From Desulfosporosinus cupriresistens (GTDB taxonomy: Bacteria; Bacillota; Desulfitobacteriia; Desulfitobacteriales; Desulfitobacteriaceae): a stretch of 64,000 bases of DNA. Position numbers and translations under genes: made by a program. Of this stretch, positions 52,507 through 62,170 are shown in pieces. Each line of letters opens with the position of its first letter. Within the stretch, counting starts at the first letter, position 1. The stretch covers positions 92,607-156,606 of the forward strand of contig NZ_MASS01000002.1 in NCBI RefSeq assembly GCF_001707885.1. Direction: 5' to 3'. Under the pieces are notes generated by a model. It was not told the DNA's origin and searched no databases. It was given only the letters and a program-made list of their open reading frames with translations.

Positions 52507-55500
52507 ATGGGATCACAAGTCAAACGGATTTATGTTGAAAAAAAGCCGGGCTATGATATTGAAGCTCAGGGTCTCTATAACGATTTATTGGAGAATCTAG
52601 GAATTGCAGGACTGGCAGGCTTGAGAATTATTAACCGCTATGATATTTCCGGTATTACGGATGAGGAGTATTTAAAGTCCCGTCCGATTATTTTTGCTGA
52701 ACCTCCGCTGGATTTGGTGTTTGACGAGGAACTGGAGATTTCCCCTGAGGATCTAGTTTTTGCCATGGAATACTTACCCGGCCAGTATGATCAACGAGCG
52801 GATTCTGCTGCCCAATGTGTCCAGATTTTGACGCAGAAAGAGCGGCCCAATATTGCTTCGGCTAAAGTGATTGTTTTAAAAGGCCAATTATCAGAGGAAG
52901 ATTTCAGTAGAATCAAGGACTATTGTATTAACCCTGTTGAATCACGGGAAGCTTCTTTAGAAAAACCCACAAGTCTTGAATTTGAAACCGTTATTCCACC
53001 AAATGTAGAGACCATCGATCATTTTATGGAAAAGGCGCCTGCTGAGTTGAGATCATTCTTTCAAGAAACCGGCTTAGCGATGAGTTTTGAGGATTTGACT
53101 TTCTGTCAGGAGTATTTCCGGGATACAGAGCAAAGAAACCCGACGATTACTGAGATCCGGGTTATTGACACTTACTGGTCCGATCATTGTCGTCATACTA
53201 CTTTTTTTACCAAAATTGAAGAGGTTTCTTTTGCTGAAGGGGATTTTGCAACCCCTTTGACAACAGCCTATCAGGAATACCTTGAATCTCGGGATTATGT
53301 GTATGGTGAAAATCCTCCGAACAGAGATATCTGCCTCATGGACATTGGTATATTAGGTATGAAAGAACTGAAGAAAAAAGGTCTGTTACCAGATCTTGAT
53401 GAATCGGATGAAATCAATGCTTGTAGTATTGTGGTGAATGTCGATATCGACGGCCGAAATGAAGAATGGTTAGTTATGTTTAAAAATGAAACCCATAACC
53501 ACCCCACAGAAATTGAACCGTTTGGCGGCGCTGCTACTTGTTTGGGTGGTGCTATCCGGGACCCCTTGTCTGGTCGTACGTATGTCTACCAGGCAATGCG
53601 TGTGACAGGAAGCGGCGATCCCAGGGCGAAAATAGCGGATACCTTAACAGGCAAGTTACCCCAAAGAAAGATAACTCGAGGCGCGGCTTCCGGTTATAGT
53701 TCTTATGGCAATCAAATCGGTCTGGCCACTGGGCAAGTCGCCGAGGTCTACGATGAAGGCTTCGTGGCCAAACGGATGGAAATCGGGGCTGTAATTGCGG
53801 CGGCCCCTCGCGGAAACGTAGTCCGTCAAGCCCCTGAGCCTGGGGATGTTGTCGTACTGGTCGGCGGGAGAACAGGTCGGGACGGCTGTGGCGGTGCTAC
53901 GGGTTCTTCCAAAGAACACACCGCGGAGTCTTTACTGACTTGTGGAGCGGAAGTGCAAAAGGGAAATCCGCCAACCGAACGAAAGATTCAGAGGCTCTTC
54001 CGTAATGCTCAGGTAAGTACCCTGATTAAACGATGTAATGATTTTGGAGCGGGTGGCGTGGCTGTAGCCATTGGCGAATTAACGGATGGCTTAGAAATTA
54101 ACCTGGATGCTGTTCCGAAAAAATACGAGGGTCTTGATGGAACTGAGTTAGCTATATCTGAATCTCAGGAGCGTATGGCAGTCGTTATTCGAGCTGAGGA
54201 TTTTGAGTCGTTTGCCATGTATGCTCAGGAGGAAAACCTTGAGGCCACTTTAGTGGCCCGGGTTAGTGATAACCCTAGGCTTAAGATGCTTTGGCGGGGA
54301 CAGGCCATTGTCGATATCAGCAGAGAGTTTCTTAATACCAATGGTGTTAAGCAAAAAACGAAGGTTCAAGTAACCACTCCTGAGGCAAGTATGAACTATT
54401 TTAATAGGTTGCCGGAAGCAGTCACCAAGGCTTTAGTTGCCGAAAACAAACATCTCGCTTTGCAAGAAGCTTGGTTGGCCAATTTAGCTGATTTAAACGT
54501 CTGTAGCCAAAAAGGACTGGTGGAAAGGTTTGACAGCAGCATCGGGATGGCTTCAGTTCTGATGCCGTTGGGTGGTAAGTATCAAGTAACTCCGACAGAA
54601 GGCATGGTGGCTAAACTTCCCGTGCTCACTGGAGAAACGAATACTGCGACGATGATGACCTATGGCTATAATCCACAGATGGCTAAATGGAGTCCTTTTC
54701 ACGGTGCCTTATATGCTGTCATTGATGCGGTGACTAAGATCGTTGCCCTGGGTGGAGATTATCGTTACGTACGCCTTACCCTGCAGGAGTATTTTGAACG
54801 ACTTGGGACAGATCCGGAAAAGTGGGGAAAACCGTTTAGTGCTTTACTCGGGGCATTTTATGCGCAGAAAAAACTGGAAATCCCTGCCATCGGAGGAAAA
54901 GACAGTATGTCTGGGACCTTCATGGATCTGCATGTACCTCCGACTTTAGTTGCCTTTGCCGTCAATGTCACCCGTGCCGATAAGGTTGTGTCTCAAGAAT
55001 TTAAACAGGTCGGTAGTCAAGTCGTTTTGGTTGCTGCCACCCGAGATGAACATGAAATTCCGGATTTTGAACGGCTGGTTAAAAACTATCAGAAGATTAC
55101 TGAGTTAATAAATTCTGGAGTTGTTCTGGCAACCCATACCGTAACAATGGGAGGGCTGGCTGCTGCTCTCAGCAAAATGTCTTTCGGCAATCGAATCGGG
55201 ATGGTCTTTAATCGTCCGATAGATATTAAACATTTGTTTTCGGCGGACTATGGCTCGCTAGTCTTAGAAATCGGAGAAACGGTCAATCTAGCGGATGTTT
55301 TTGGCGGGGTAGCGTACCAACTGATCGGCAATACCCAAGAAAAACCTGTGATCGCGGTTAATGAAGTGAATCTTGAGCTGGATGTTGCTTTACAGGCTTG
55401 GGAAAAGCCTTTGGAAAAAATCTTCCCGACGCAAACCGAGCAAGTCTCCAAACCACAAAAAATAAGTTATCGCTTGCGGAATACTCAAAAAGCTTCTCCT

Positions 55501-56310
55501 AAAATCGCCAAACCAAAAATCTTTATTCCTGTATTTCCAGGTACTAACTGTGAATACGATTCGGCTAAGGCTTTTGAGAAAGCTGGAGGTCTGGTTGAAA
55601 CTCTGGTGATCAGAAACCTAACGGCTTCAGATGTGGAACAATCCATTCAGGAGATGGTTAAAAAGATTAAGCAGGCGCAAATCGTCATGCTTCCGGGAGG
55701 GTTCAGTGCCGGAGATGAACCGGATGGTTCTGGCAAGTTTATCGCGACCATGTTCAGAAATCCTCGGATTAACGAAGCGGTGCTGGAATTGATCAAGCAC
55801 CGTGATGGTTTAATGCTCGGGATTTGTAACGGCTTCCAAGCTTTAATAAAGCTGGGGCTCGTTCCATACGGAGAAGTCATCGATTTGATGGAGGAATCCC
55901 CGACCCTAACGTATAATAAAATCGGGCGTCACGTTTCCTGTATGGTCCAAACGAAGGTTGTTTCCGTCTTATCCCCTTGGTTTAGTGGGGTAAACCTCGG
56001 AGATATTCATACCGTGCCCATTTCACATGGAGAAGGACGATTTGTGGCTAGCACTGATATGATAGAGACGTTGATTGCTAATGGGCAGGTTGCAACTCAA
56101 TATGTCGATTTCGCTGGTAACCCTAGCAATGATATTGTTTATACACCGAATGGCTCCTACGAAGCGATTGAAGGGATCACCAGTCCCGATGGACGGATTC
56201 TAGGCAAAATGGCCCATTCTGAAAGAACCGGAAGTCAGATAGCGATTAATGTTCCTGGTAATAAGTATCAACCGATTTTCGCCGGTGGAGTGAATTACTT
56301 CCGGGGATAG
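52507..56310 (+). CDS. purL: Phosphoribosylformylglycinamidine synthase, single-chain
   Basis: The 1267-residue protein joins the synthetase and the glutaminase. The first half has RVIDTYWSDHCRHTTF and VMFKNETHNHPTEIEPFGGAATCLGGAIRDPLSGR, the second AIR-synthase-like half has GGKDSMSGTFMDL and VTMGGLAAAL, and the C-terminal GATase has VMLPGGFSAGDE and MLGICNGFQALIKLG with the nucleophile cysteine. It converts FGAR to FGAM in purine synthesis. The fused form is usual in Clostridia, unlike the separate PurS/Q/L of Bacillus. No purine riboswitch was recognised upstream. The start follows TGGAGGATTGTAGATTTT. Confidence 0.96.
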   Translation: MGSQVKRIYVEKKPGYDIEAQGLYNDLLENLGIAGLAGLRIINRYDISGITDEEYLKSRPIIFAEPPLDLVFDEELEISPEDLVFAMEYLPGQYDQRADSAAQCVQILTQKERPNIASAKVIVLKGQLSEEDFSRIKDYCINPVESREASLEKPTSLEFETVIPPNVETIDHFMEKAPAELRSFFQETGLAMSFEDLTFCQEYFRDTEQRNPTITEIRVIDTYWSDHCRHTTFFTKIEEVSFAEGDFATPLTTAYQEYLESRDYVYGENPPNRDICLMDIGILGMKELKKKGLLPDLDESDEINACSIVVNVDIDGRNEEWLVMFKNETHNHPTEIEPFGGAATCLGGAIRDPLSGRTYVYQAMRVTGSGDPRAKIADTLTGKLPQRKITRGAASGYSSYGNQIGLATGQVAEVYDEGFVAKRMEIGAVIAAAPRGNVVRQAPEPGDVVVLVGGRTGRDGCGGATGSSKEHTAESLLTCGAEVQKGNPPTERKIQRLFRNAQVSTLIKRCNDFGAGGVAVAIGELTDGLEINLDAVPKKYEGLDGTELAISESQERMAVVIRAEDFESFAMYAQEENLEATLVARVSDNPRLKMLWRGQAIVDISREFLNTNGVKQKTKVQVTTPEASMNYFNRLPEAVTKALVAENKHLALQEAWLANLADLNVCSQKGLVERFDSSIGMASVLMPLGGKYQVTPTEGMVAKLPVLTGETNTATMMTYGYNPQMAKWSPFHGALYAVIDAVTKIVALGGDYRYVRLTLQEYFERLGTDPEKWGKPFSALLGAFYAQKKLEIPAIGGKDSMSGTFMDLHVPPTLVAFAVNVTRADKVVSQEFKQVGSQVVLVAATRDEHEIPDFERLVKNYQKITELINSGVVLATHTVTMGGLAAALSKMSFGNRIGMVFNRPIDIKHLFSADYGSLVLEIGETVNLADVFGGVAYQLIGNTQEKPVIAVNEVNLELDVALQAWEKPLEKIFPTQTEQVSKPQKISYRLRNTQKASPKIAKPKIFIPVFPGTNCEYDSAKAFEKAGGLVETLVIRNLTASDVEQSIQEMVKKIKQAQIVMLPGGFSAGDEPDGSGKFIATMFRNPRINEAVLELIKHRDGLMLGICNGFQALIKLGLVPYGEVIDLMEESPTLTYNKIGRHVSCMVQTKVVSVLSPWFSGVNLGDIHTVPISHGEGRFVASTDMIETLIANGQVATQYVDFAGNPSNDIVYTPNGSYEAIEGITSPDGRILGKMAHSERTGSQIAINVPGNKYQPIFAGGVNYFRG

Positions 56311-56334
56311 ATTAGAGATTTTATCGAAAAATTG

Positions 56335-56382
56335 ACAGCTCTCGCTGAAAGTCATTTAGGCTGTTTAGCGAGGGCTGTTTTG
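56335..56382 (+). terminator. Terminator of purL
   Basis: CAGCTCTCGCTGAA and TTAGCGAGGGCTG pair with one wobble and TTTTG follows, 25 nt after the stop. Confidence 0.85.
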
Positions 56383-56640
56383 CTGAAGAAGTCACCCAAC
56401 AATATGAGCCTATATCAAAAAAGTAGCAATAAGTCAATAAATTCTCTGTCAGAAACCTCAGGTTAGCTCCGTCTATTATATTAGGTAACTGGAGGGGGAG
56501 AGACTCTCAAGTCTAAGATTGAGGGGACAAGCAAACTATTTATTGATGTAAAGGGGTGATAAGGTATAAAAGGTTAGGTATAAGGTGTCAAACAGTGATC
56601 ATTATTTATATTTAAGGAAGTAAAGAGAGGTGGATAATAT

Positions 56641-58866
56641 ATGCAGAAAAATTGGCGGCATGTCCTAGCTGTTATGGGTGTTACCCTACTGTTGGTACAA
56701 ATGATTCCAGGGCCAGTCGCCCTAGCGGGAGAAATCAGTAGCTCATCGGCTATTCAAACTTTAGCTATGCCTGAAATTTCCTTAGAAAAAGCAATTCTAA
56801 TCGTTAAAACGAACTTTGATGTACCTAGTGATTACAATGACTTTAATTCTACATACAATACTTACGATGATCGCCAGGTCTGGTCCTTGCACTGGAATGG
56901 CCCGGCGGGAAAACCGGGATCGTTTACGGCTGAAGTTAGTGCTTCGAATGGCGATATTTTAAGCATGAACTATTGGAAAAACGATGACCAAGCGAGCAAT
57001 AACGGAGGACTTCCAACGATAACCAAAACCAAAGCGCAAGAAATCAGTAATCATATACTGACTCAGCTGTTGGGTGACCGTGCGCAACAATTGCGCTTGA
57101 TCCCCAGCGATCAAGAGGTAATGCCACTCGGCAATAACAGCCCGGTCTACTACGCTTTTCAATACCAACGGCTTATCAACAACTTGCCTTTTCTTAGTAA
57201 TGGAGCAAGTGTGCAGGTCTCTGGCAGCGATGGACACATCACTTCCTTTAATCTCAATTGGAGTGAGGTGAAAGCGCCGGAGGTAAAGGGCGTAATTAGC
57301 GTCGCCCAGGCCCAACAGGCGTTTTCAATGGCTCCCTTTTTTAAACTTCAATACTGGGCTTCTGCTCCCTATAAACCTTTGGTAGTGGGACAAAAGATGA
57401 CTGCTAAGCTGGTTTACCAATTAACGGGCCAAAATGGGGGAGCAATCGATGCCTTAACCGGCAAACCTCTTGAGCTTGGACCGGGGGATTGGCTGGCAAC
57501 TGATTCGTCTCTAAGTGGCGGGATGGGAGCCAAAGAGAATGGAGTTAGTCCGAGTGCCAATGGGATACCCGTACTGACCCCTCAGGAGCAACAAGAGATA
57601 GATCGGACTGCCCTGCTTCTTAAACGGGATGAGGCAATTGCTGCAGTGCAGCGTTGGGTTGCAATTGCCAATAACTTAACCTTACGCAGTGCGAATCTGG
57701 GTACAGATTGGCGTAATCCAGATCAGCGCATCTGGAGCTTTGACTGGAACAATACGGGACCTGAAACCGAGGAAGGGAAGCCGCAATCTCTAAGTGCCAG
57801 GGTCAGTGCCACAACGGGCGAGTTACTAGGTTTTAACCTCTCTTTTGCGCAGACGGGAAAGACAGAGACGAAACTCGACCGAATTGCAGCGCAAAAGATG
57901 GGTGAAGAATTCCTTAAAAAAGTTCAAGCTAAACGATTTAGCCAAGTCACTTTAGACTCCGATAATAACTCGAATGCTAAAATAGGTCCAGAATCTTGGA
58001 ATACCCAATCTTTTGCTTATCATAGGGTAGCCAATGGCGTGGATTTCCCGGATAACGGAATGACCGTCAATGTGGATCCTGTGGCAGGCGTTGTCACTGG
58101 TTTTGACCTAAACTGGTCAGAACTCGATTTACCTGGGGTTTCCGGGATTCTCAATAAGGACAAGGCCGTAGAGTCATTTCTCAAGGCACGCCCTTTGACT
58201 CTAGCTTATGTCCGGATTTATTCCAATGGATTGCCAGGAAATTTGCGGTTAGTTTATCTTCCATTTAACCCAGACCGCAGCACGCCACTCTCCAATACGA
58301 TGGACGCTAAAAGCGGAGAACTGCTTGATTACCAAGGACAGCCGTTGGAGAAAGGGCCAAAACCCTATACTTTTACCGATCTGACTGGAGTCAATGGAGC
58401 CCAGGAAATCGCAGCTCTTGGGCAAGCTGGGTTATTCGGCGATTTTGCTAGCAGTTTTAAACCTCAGGAGAAGATGAGTATTGCTTCTTTGTTGCGAGCC
58501 ATGTATCTTAGCCGGTTTGGATTGTGGGGAAATAATGGCCTTTCTGACATTGAAGTCATGACCAAAGCTAAGGAAGAGGGTTGGTTGAAAGAAGATCTTC
58601 AGCCTGGAGATTACGTGAATCGTGAACTCTTAGCCAAAGTTTTAATTCGCTATATTCAGTTAGCTAAGGTAGCGGAACTAAAAGATATTTATCAAGTCAA
58701 TTTCCAAGATGCTGCTCAAATCAACCCAGATGCCTTAGGCTTTATTGCCTTGGCCAGTAGTTCCGGTATCCTAAAGGTAGCAGGACAGATACTGGCCCCG
58801 CGTGACGAAGTAAGCCGCGCCGAGGCCGCTGTCGCGCTCTTTAGAACGCTAGGTTGGCATAGCTGA
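56641..58866 (+). CDS. YcdB/YcdC-domain surface protein with C-terminal SLH region
   Basis: The 741-residue protein has a signal peptide (about residues 1-30), two YcdB/YcdC repeats (about 45-215 and 325-510, both with WSLHWNGP/WSFDWNN- and FNLNWSE/FDLNWSE-type ends) and a C-terminal S-layer-homology region (about 590-740) with LSRFGLWGN and LRAMYLSRFG-like segments. YcdB repeats resemble PepSY domains, thought to inhibit peptidases. SLH would bind secondary cell-wall polymer, so the protein is probably displayed on the surface. The start follows AGAGAGGTGGATAAT. Confidence 0.85.
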   Translation: MQKNWRHVLAVMGVTLLLVQMIPGPVALAGEISSSSAIQTLAMPEISLEKAILIVKTNFDVPSDYNDFNSTYNTYDDRQVWSLHWNGPAGKPGSFTAEVSASNGDILSMNYWKNDDQASNNGGLPTITKTKAQEISNHILTQLLGDRAQQLRLIPSDQEVMPLGNNSPVYYAFQYQRLINNLPFLSNGASVQVSGSDGHITSFNLNWSEVKAPEVKGVISVAQAQQAFSMAPFFKLQYWASAPYKPLVVGQKMTAKLVYQLTGQNGGAIDALTGKPLELGPGDWLATDSSLSGGMGAKENGVSPSANGIPVLTPQEQQEIDRTALLLKRDEAIAAVQRWVAIANNLTLRSANLGTDWRNPDQRIWSFDWNNTGPETEEGKPQSLSARVSATTGELLGFNLSFAQTGKTETKLDRIAAQKMGEEFLKKVQAKRFSQVTLDSDNNSNAKIGPESWNTQSFAYHRVANGVDFPDNGMTVNVDPVAGVVTGFDLNWSELDLPGVSGILNKDKAVESFLKARPLTLAYVRIYSNGLPGNLRLVYLPFNPDRSTPLSNTMDAKSGELLDYQGQPLEKGPKPYTFTDLTGVNGAQEIAALGQAGLFGDFASSFKPQEKMSIASLLRAMYLSRFGLWGNNGLSDIEVMTKAKEEGWLKEDLQPGDYVNRELLAKVLIRYIQLAKVAELKDIYQVNFQDAAQINPDALGFIALASSSGILKVAGQILAPRDEVSRAEAAVALFRTLGWHS

Positions 58867-58953
58867 TTTAACCCTCGAATTTTAAATAAAATAAGTATCA
58901 AATAGGGCATTTCTGGTAACTATTAATTGGGAAAATCAAAGGAGGTGCTCTTT

Positions 58954-59088
58954 ATGGAAGTAGGGGGCAGAAAGCATTCCTATAGGGTGGGTTCCTTCTC
59001 GCCATCAATTAGGTGGTGTGTGTTCGCTTGTAATTTATCTTTACCACCTATTTTTTGCAGGGTTTCTAGGATACCTGTCGAACTCTAA
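58954..59088 (+). CDS. Possible 44-residue leader peptide overlapping a terminator
   Basis: A frame MEVGGRKHSYRVGSFSPSIR follows a perfect-looking AAAGGAGGTGCTCTTT ribosome binding site and runs to TAA 59088. Its second half overlaps an intrinsic terminator (59010-59057). The product has no family resemblance. The strong ribosome binding site plus the internal terminator suggests a leader that regulates the following gene rather than a functional protein. Confidence 0.4.
   Translation: MEVGGRKHSYRVGSFSPSIRWCVFACNLSLPPIFCRVSRIPVEL
59010..59057 (+). terminator. Terminator/attenuator before the gene at 59129
   Basis: TAGGTGGT and ACCACCTA pair perfectly across a 25-base loop and are followed by TTTTTT. 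It lies inside the small frame at 58954, so translation of that frame could disrupt it. Confidence 0.7.
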
Positions 59089-59128
59089 TCTATAGCATGT
59101 AGATTATAACAAATAGGAGATGAATTTC

Positions 59129-59434
59129 GTGAAAAGTAAGTTTGAAGGAGCTATTATAACTGAACAAGGCAAAACCTGTGCAGTTGTTTCTGTCCAGCCG
59201 GCTATGTTCCAAAATGCAATTAACGCAACGATGATTATCAAAGCATTATTACCTGTCTTTAAGGGAATTCCGGTCGTTCTCATGACAATAGATGCCAAGG
59301 GGGTTCCGGGTTATTTCGGAAGAGGAGACCTTATCGATCTACTTGAGAATGTCAACATTAAAGAAGCTTCATGGAGTCAAATAGAAGCTGATATTGACTT
59401 AAATAATTCCTCTTGCCCGATGAAAGAAGAGTAG
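59129..59434 (+). CDS. Hypothetical 101-residue protein
   Basis: The product starts KSKFEGAIITEQGKTCAVVSV and contains IKALLPVFKGIPVVLMTIDAKG and GRGDLIDLLENV. It is alpha/beta with no recognised domain. The start is GTG 59129 behind AGGAG at a 9-nt spacing; ATG 59120 overlaps that site. It lies before a DsrE-like gene on the same strand. Confidence 0.65.
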   Translation: MKSKFEGAIITEQGKTCAVVSVQPAMFQNAINATMIIKALLPVFKGIPVVLMTIDAKGVPGYFGRGDLIDLLENVNIKEASWSQIEADIDLNNSSCPMKEE

Positions 59435-59603
59435 AGAAGAGTAGAGAAGCCTAAAACTGTGATAGTTTTCCTTTCAGTTAAGCCATATTTACTGATTATA
59501 GTATCTTCTGCCCCTAAATATAGTAGTTGACTCACAAAAATATGGGTTTCTGAATAGGAATCATAAATATTTAAAACCCAGAAAATTTGAGGAGGGAATT
59601 ACA

Positions 59604-59960
59604 TTGGAAAAATTTCTATTTGTGCTAAATCGTGGGCTTGAGGACCCTGTCCGCGCCACCCGGGCATTGCAGCTTGCGAAGGTAGCCAAAGAAAAGGGTC
59701 ACGAAGTAAATATTTTCTTAGTCGACGATGCTGTTGCCTATGCGATTATAGGATTGGCTGATAGCGTAGTGGCACCGACCGGAGATAATGCTAAACAATA
59801 TCTTGATTACTTAATTGAAAAGAAGGTAACCTTTCATTTATGTACGCCATGTGCTAGAACGAGACTTTTCGGTGAAGACCAATTTATTGAGGGAGCCAAA
59901 TTATCTACGGCTTCAGTCCTCATTGACTTAGCTGCTGAATCTAAAGTATTTACATTTTAG
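59604..59960 (+). CDS. DsrE/DsrF-like family protein
   Basis: The 118-residue protein has the DsrE fold: KFLFVLNRGLEDPVRATRALQLAKVAKEKGHEVNIFLVDDAV at about 3-44, then a CTPCARTRL segment with two cysteines at about 81-84. Members are sulfurtransferases or related in dissimilatory sulfur metabolism and tRNA thiolation. The cysteine pair is placed where the active cysteine of DsrE-like proteins lies. TTG 59604 follows GAGGAGGGAATTACA. Confidence 0.85.
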   Translation: MEKFLFVLNRGLEDPVRATRALQLAKVAKEKGHEVNIFLVDDAVAYAIIGLADSVVAPTGDNAKQYLDYLIEKKVTFHLCTPCARTRLFGEDQFIEGAKLSTASVLIDLAAESKVFTF

Positions 59961-60009
59961 CTCTAAGAATTAGATAAATTCTGTCCTTAATAAAACTAAA
60001 GAGATTAGT

Positions 60010-60050
60010 ACAATAGCCTAATCTAGCGATTGGGCTATTGTATTTTTTTG
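60010..60050 (+). terminator. Terminator of the DsrE-like gene
   Basis: ACAATAGCC and GGGCTATTGT pair with one wobble around a loop of about 12 bases, followed by TATTTTTTT. Confidence 0.85.
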
Positions 60051-60148
60051 GATTATCAAATGAATTTTGAAAGTTGCAGGATTTAGACATAATTCGCTGA
60101 ATCCTTGATAATATAAGAATCATAGTTAAACGAAAGAGGTAAATGAAA

Positions 60149-61279
60149 ATGATTAATCGTGAAAGATTGTTAGCAGAGCTTTTTGAACTAATCAAGATTG
60201 ATTCACCAACCAGAAATGAGCGCCAGATCGCAGATATACTCAAAAAGCGTCTTGAAAGTTTGGATATGGTCGTAACAGAAGATCAAGCGGGCATGGCAAT
60301 TGGCGGCAACTGCGGTAATATTTTTGCCTATTTGCCGGGTAACCTGCCTCAGGCACCCATACTCTTACTTTCAGCGCACATGGATACAGTGGACCCTGGC
60401 CTCAATATTGAGCCAGTGCTCAAAGATGGACGGATTACTTCTGCTGGTTCGACAATCTTAGGGGCTGATGATAAAGCTGGTATTGCACCAATTCTGGAAG
60501 CTTTAAGAACAATCCAAGAGCAAGGTATTCCTCATGGGGATATTCAGGTTATTTTCAATGTAGCAGAAGAGGGCGGCTTAAACGGCTCCAAAAACATAGA
60601 TAAGACGCTGTTGAGGGCTGATTTAGGTTTTGTCTTAGATGCCGTTGGTCAGCCGGGGCTCATTATTCTCGAAGCTCCCGGGCAAGATCGAATCAACGTC
60701 ACAATTAAAGGCAAGGCCTCTCATGCCGGAGCTAGTCCAGAGGATGGAATCAGCGCAATTGTTGTGGCTGCCAAGGCGATCGCCAGCTTGCAGACCGGCC
60801 GCATTGATGAAGAAACGACGTCCAATATTGGAACGATTCAGGGCGGCCGGGCCACCAATATTGTCGCCGACAGAGTCGAAATCACTTGTGAATCAAGAAG
60901 CCGTAACATAGGAAAATTAGAACGTTATACTACAGAGATGTGCGAGACCTTCATAAAAAGTGCAGCTGAGATGGGCGCCGTTGCTGAAGTGGAGGTCACA
61001 AGATTATATGACCCATTTACGATAATGAAGGAATCAGAAGTTGCCCTGCTCGCAGCTCAAGCGGCCCAGTCAGCTAATATAATTGCGACATTTGAGGCAA
61101 CTGGCGGGGGCAGTGATGCCAATTATTATAACCGCTACGATATACCCTGTCTTGTTCTGGGAATCGGAATGCAAAAGCCACATACAACCGATGAATTCAT
61201 CGAAGAAGAAGATTTGTACAAGTCAGCGAAGTTGGTTGTAGAGATCATAAAGGCTGTCGCTGTTAGTAGAACCCCCTAA
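60149..61279 (+). CDS. M20-family peptidase, PepT-like
   Basis: The 376-residue protein has LLLSAHMDTVDPG with the metal-binding histidine and aspartate, ILGADDKAGIAPILEAL, NVAEEGGLNGSKNID with the catalytic glutamates, and a dimerisation insert with KGKASHAGASPEDGISAI. It is most like peptidase T-like proteins of Firmicutes, which cleave tripeptides. The start at 60149 is better spaced behind GAGGT than 60143. Confidence 0.9.
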   Translation: MINRERLLAELFELIKIDSPTRNERQIADILKKRLESLDMVVTEDQAGMAIGGNCGNIFAYLPGNLPQAPILLLSAHMDTVDPGLNIEPVLKDGRITSAGSTILGADDKAGIAPILEALRTIQEQGIPHGDIQVIFNVAEEGGLNGSKNIDKTLLRADLGFVLDAVGQPGLIILEAPGQDRINVTIKGKASHAGASPEDGISAIVVAAKAIASLQTGRIDEETTSNIGTIQGGRATNIVADRVEITCESRSRNIGKLERYTTEMCETFIKSAAEMGAVAEVEVTRLYDPFTIMKESEVALLAAQAAQSANIIATFEATGGGSDANYYNRYDIPCLVLGIGMQKPHTTDEFIEEEDLYKSAKLVVEIIKAVAVSRTP

Positions 61280-61303
61280 ATTGAGGTGTCAGGAGGTATA
61301 CGA

Positions 61304-61945
61304 TTGAAACTGAAAGGACTTATCTTTGATCTGGATGGAACACTTCTAAATACCATACCTGTATGCTATGGTGGATTTCGGAAGACACTGTTAGAATTTA
61401 CTGGGCGTGAGTACTCGGATCAAGAAATTGCTGCCATGTTTGGCCCTACAGAGGATGGCATTTTCAAAAAGCTTTTTCCGTCTGTTTGGAAGGAGAGCCT
61501 AGAATCTTATCTCGTTGAATATGATCGTATTCATCCCGAATACGCTGAACCTTTTAATGGAGTTTTAGAGGCCTTGGCCTTGTTGCAAGAGCGCAGGATA
61601 AAGCTGGCTCTTGTTTCCGGCAAAGGACCGGGCAGTATGAAAATATCCTTGAAACATTCAGGTCTCGGTGGCTTTTTTGAAGTTGTGAAAACTGGCTCAG
61701 AAGAAAGGGCTAGTAAACCTGAACACCTTAAGGAAGTCCTAAAGATTTGGGGCTATTCCCCAGAAGAAATCGCCTATGTTGGGGATATGGCCTATGATGT
61801 AAGCTCAGCAAAAGAAGTCGGGGTGTATGCCATAGGGGCTATGTGGGCTAAAACAACCCACCCTCAAAAGATCCTGGAGATGAATCCTGACGTTGCTTTT
61901 GATAACGTCCAGTCATTTATTGAGTGGATCAAACAAACACTGTAA
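61304..61945 (+). CDS. HAD-family hydrolase, phosphoglycolate-phosphatase-like
   Basis: The 213-residue protein has motif I FDLDGTLLNTIP, a cap domain (about residues 18-80), motif II LVSGKGP, and motif III YVGDMAYDVSSAKEVGV. It is a phosphatase of the HAD subfamily I with an unknown substrate. TTG 61304 follows TCAGGAGGTATACGA; GTG 61286 is the longer form. It is 24 nt after the peptidase and probably in the same operon. Confidence 0.88.
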   Translation: MKLKGLIFDLDGTLLNTIPVCYGGFRKTLLEFTGREYSDQEIAAMFGPTEDGIFKKLFPSVWKESLESYLVEYDRIHPEYAEPFNGVLEALALLQERRIKLALVSGKGPGSMKISLKHSGLGGFFEVVKTGSEERASKPEHLKEVLKIWGYSPEEIAYVGDMAYDVSSAKEVGVYAIGAMWAKTTHPQKILEMNPDVAFDNVQSFIEWIKQTL

Positions 61946-62002
61946 TAACCCCTGAAAAACTTGCCTAAATGAAAATTGATTTATCTAACGATAATAATAT
62001 GG

Positions 62003-62050
62003 AGAGAAGAGCCGTGCACTTTTAAAAATGCACGGCTCTTCTCTTCTCTT
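62003..62050 (+). terminator. Terminator of the peptidase/phosphatase unit
   Basis: GAGAAGAGCCGTGCA and TGCACGGCTCTTCTC pair perfectly around a ten-base loop, followed by TTCTCTT. Confidence 0.8.
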
Positions 62051-62170
62051 ATCCAGATTTGCTAGACCCTATATTTTTGAGGGTGAGGGAGATAAATTCC
62101 CAAATTACTCACCGATTAAGGCACACTCCAATACACTATTAAAAGCTGAGGTACTAAGGAGGGAGTGCCA

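Noticed and set aside
61950..62165. TPP or other riboswitch before the ABC transporter
   Set aside because: The leader has a terminator hairpin for the upstream gene but none of the conserved TPP, FMN or SAM motifs.
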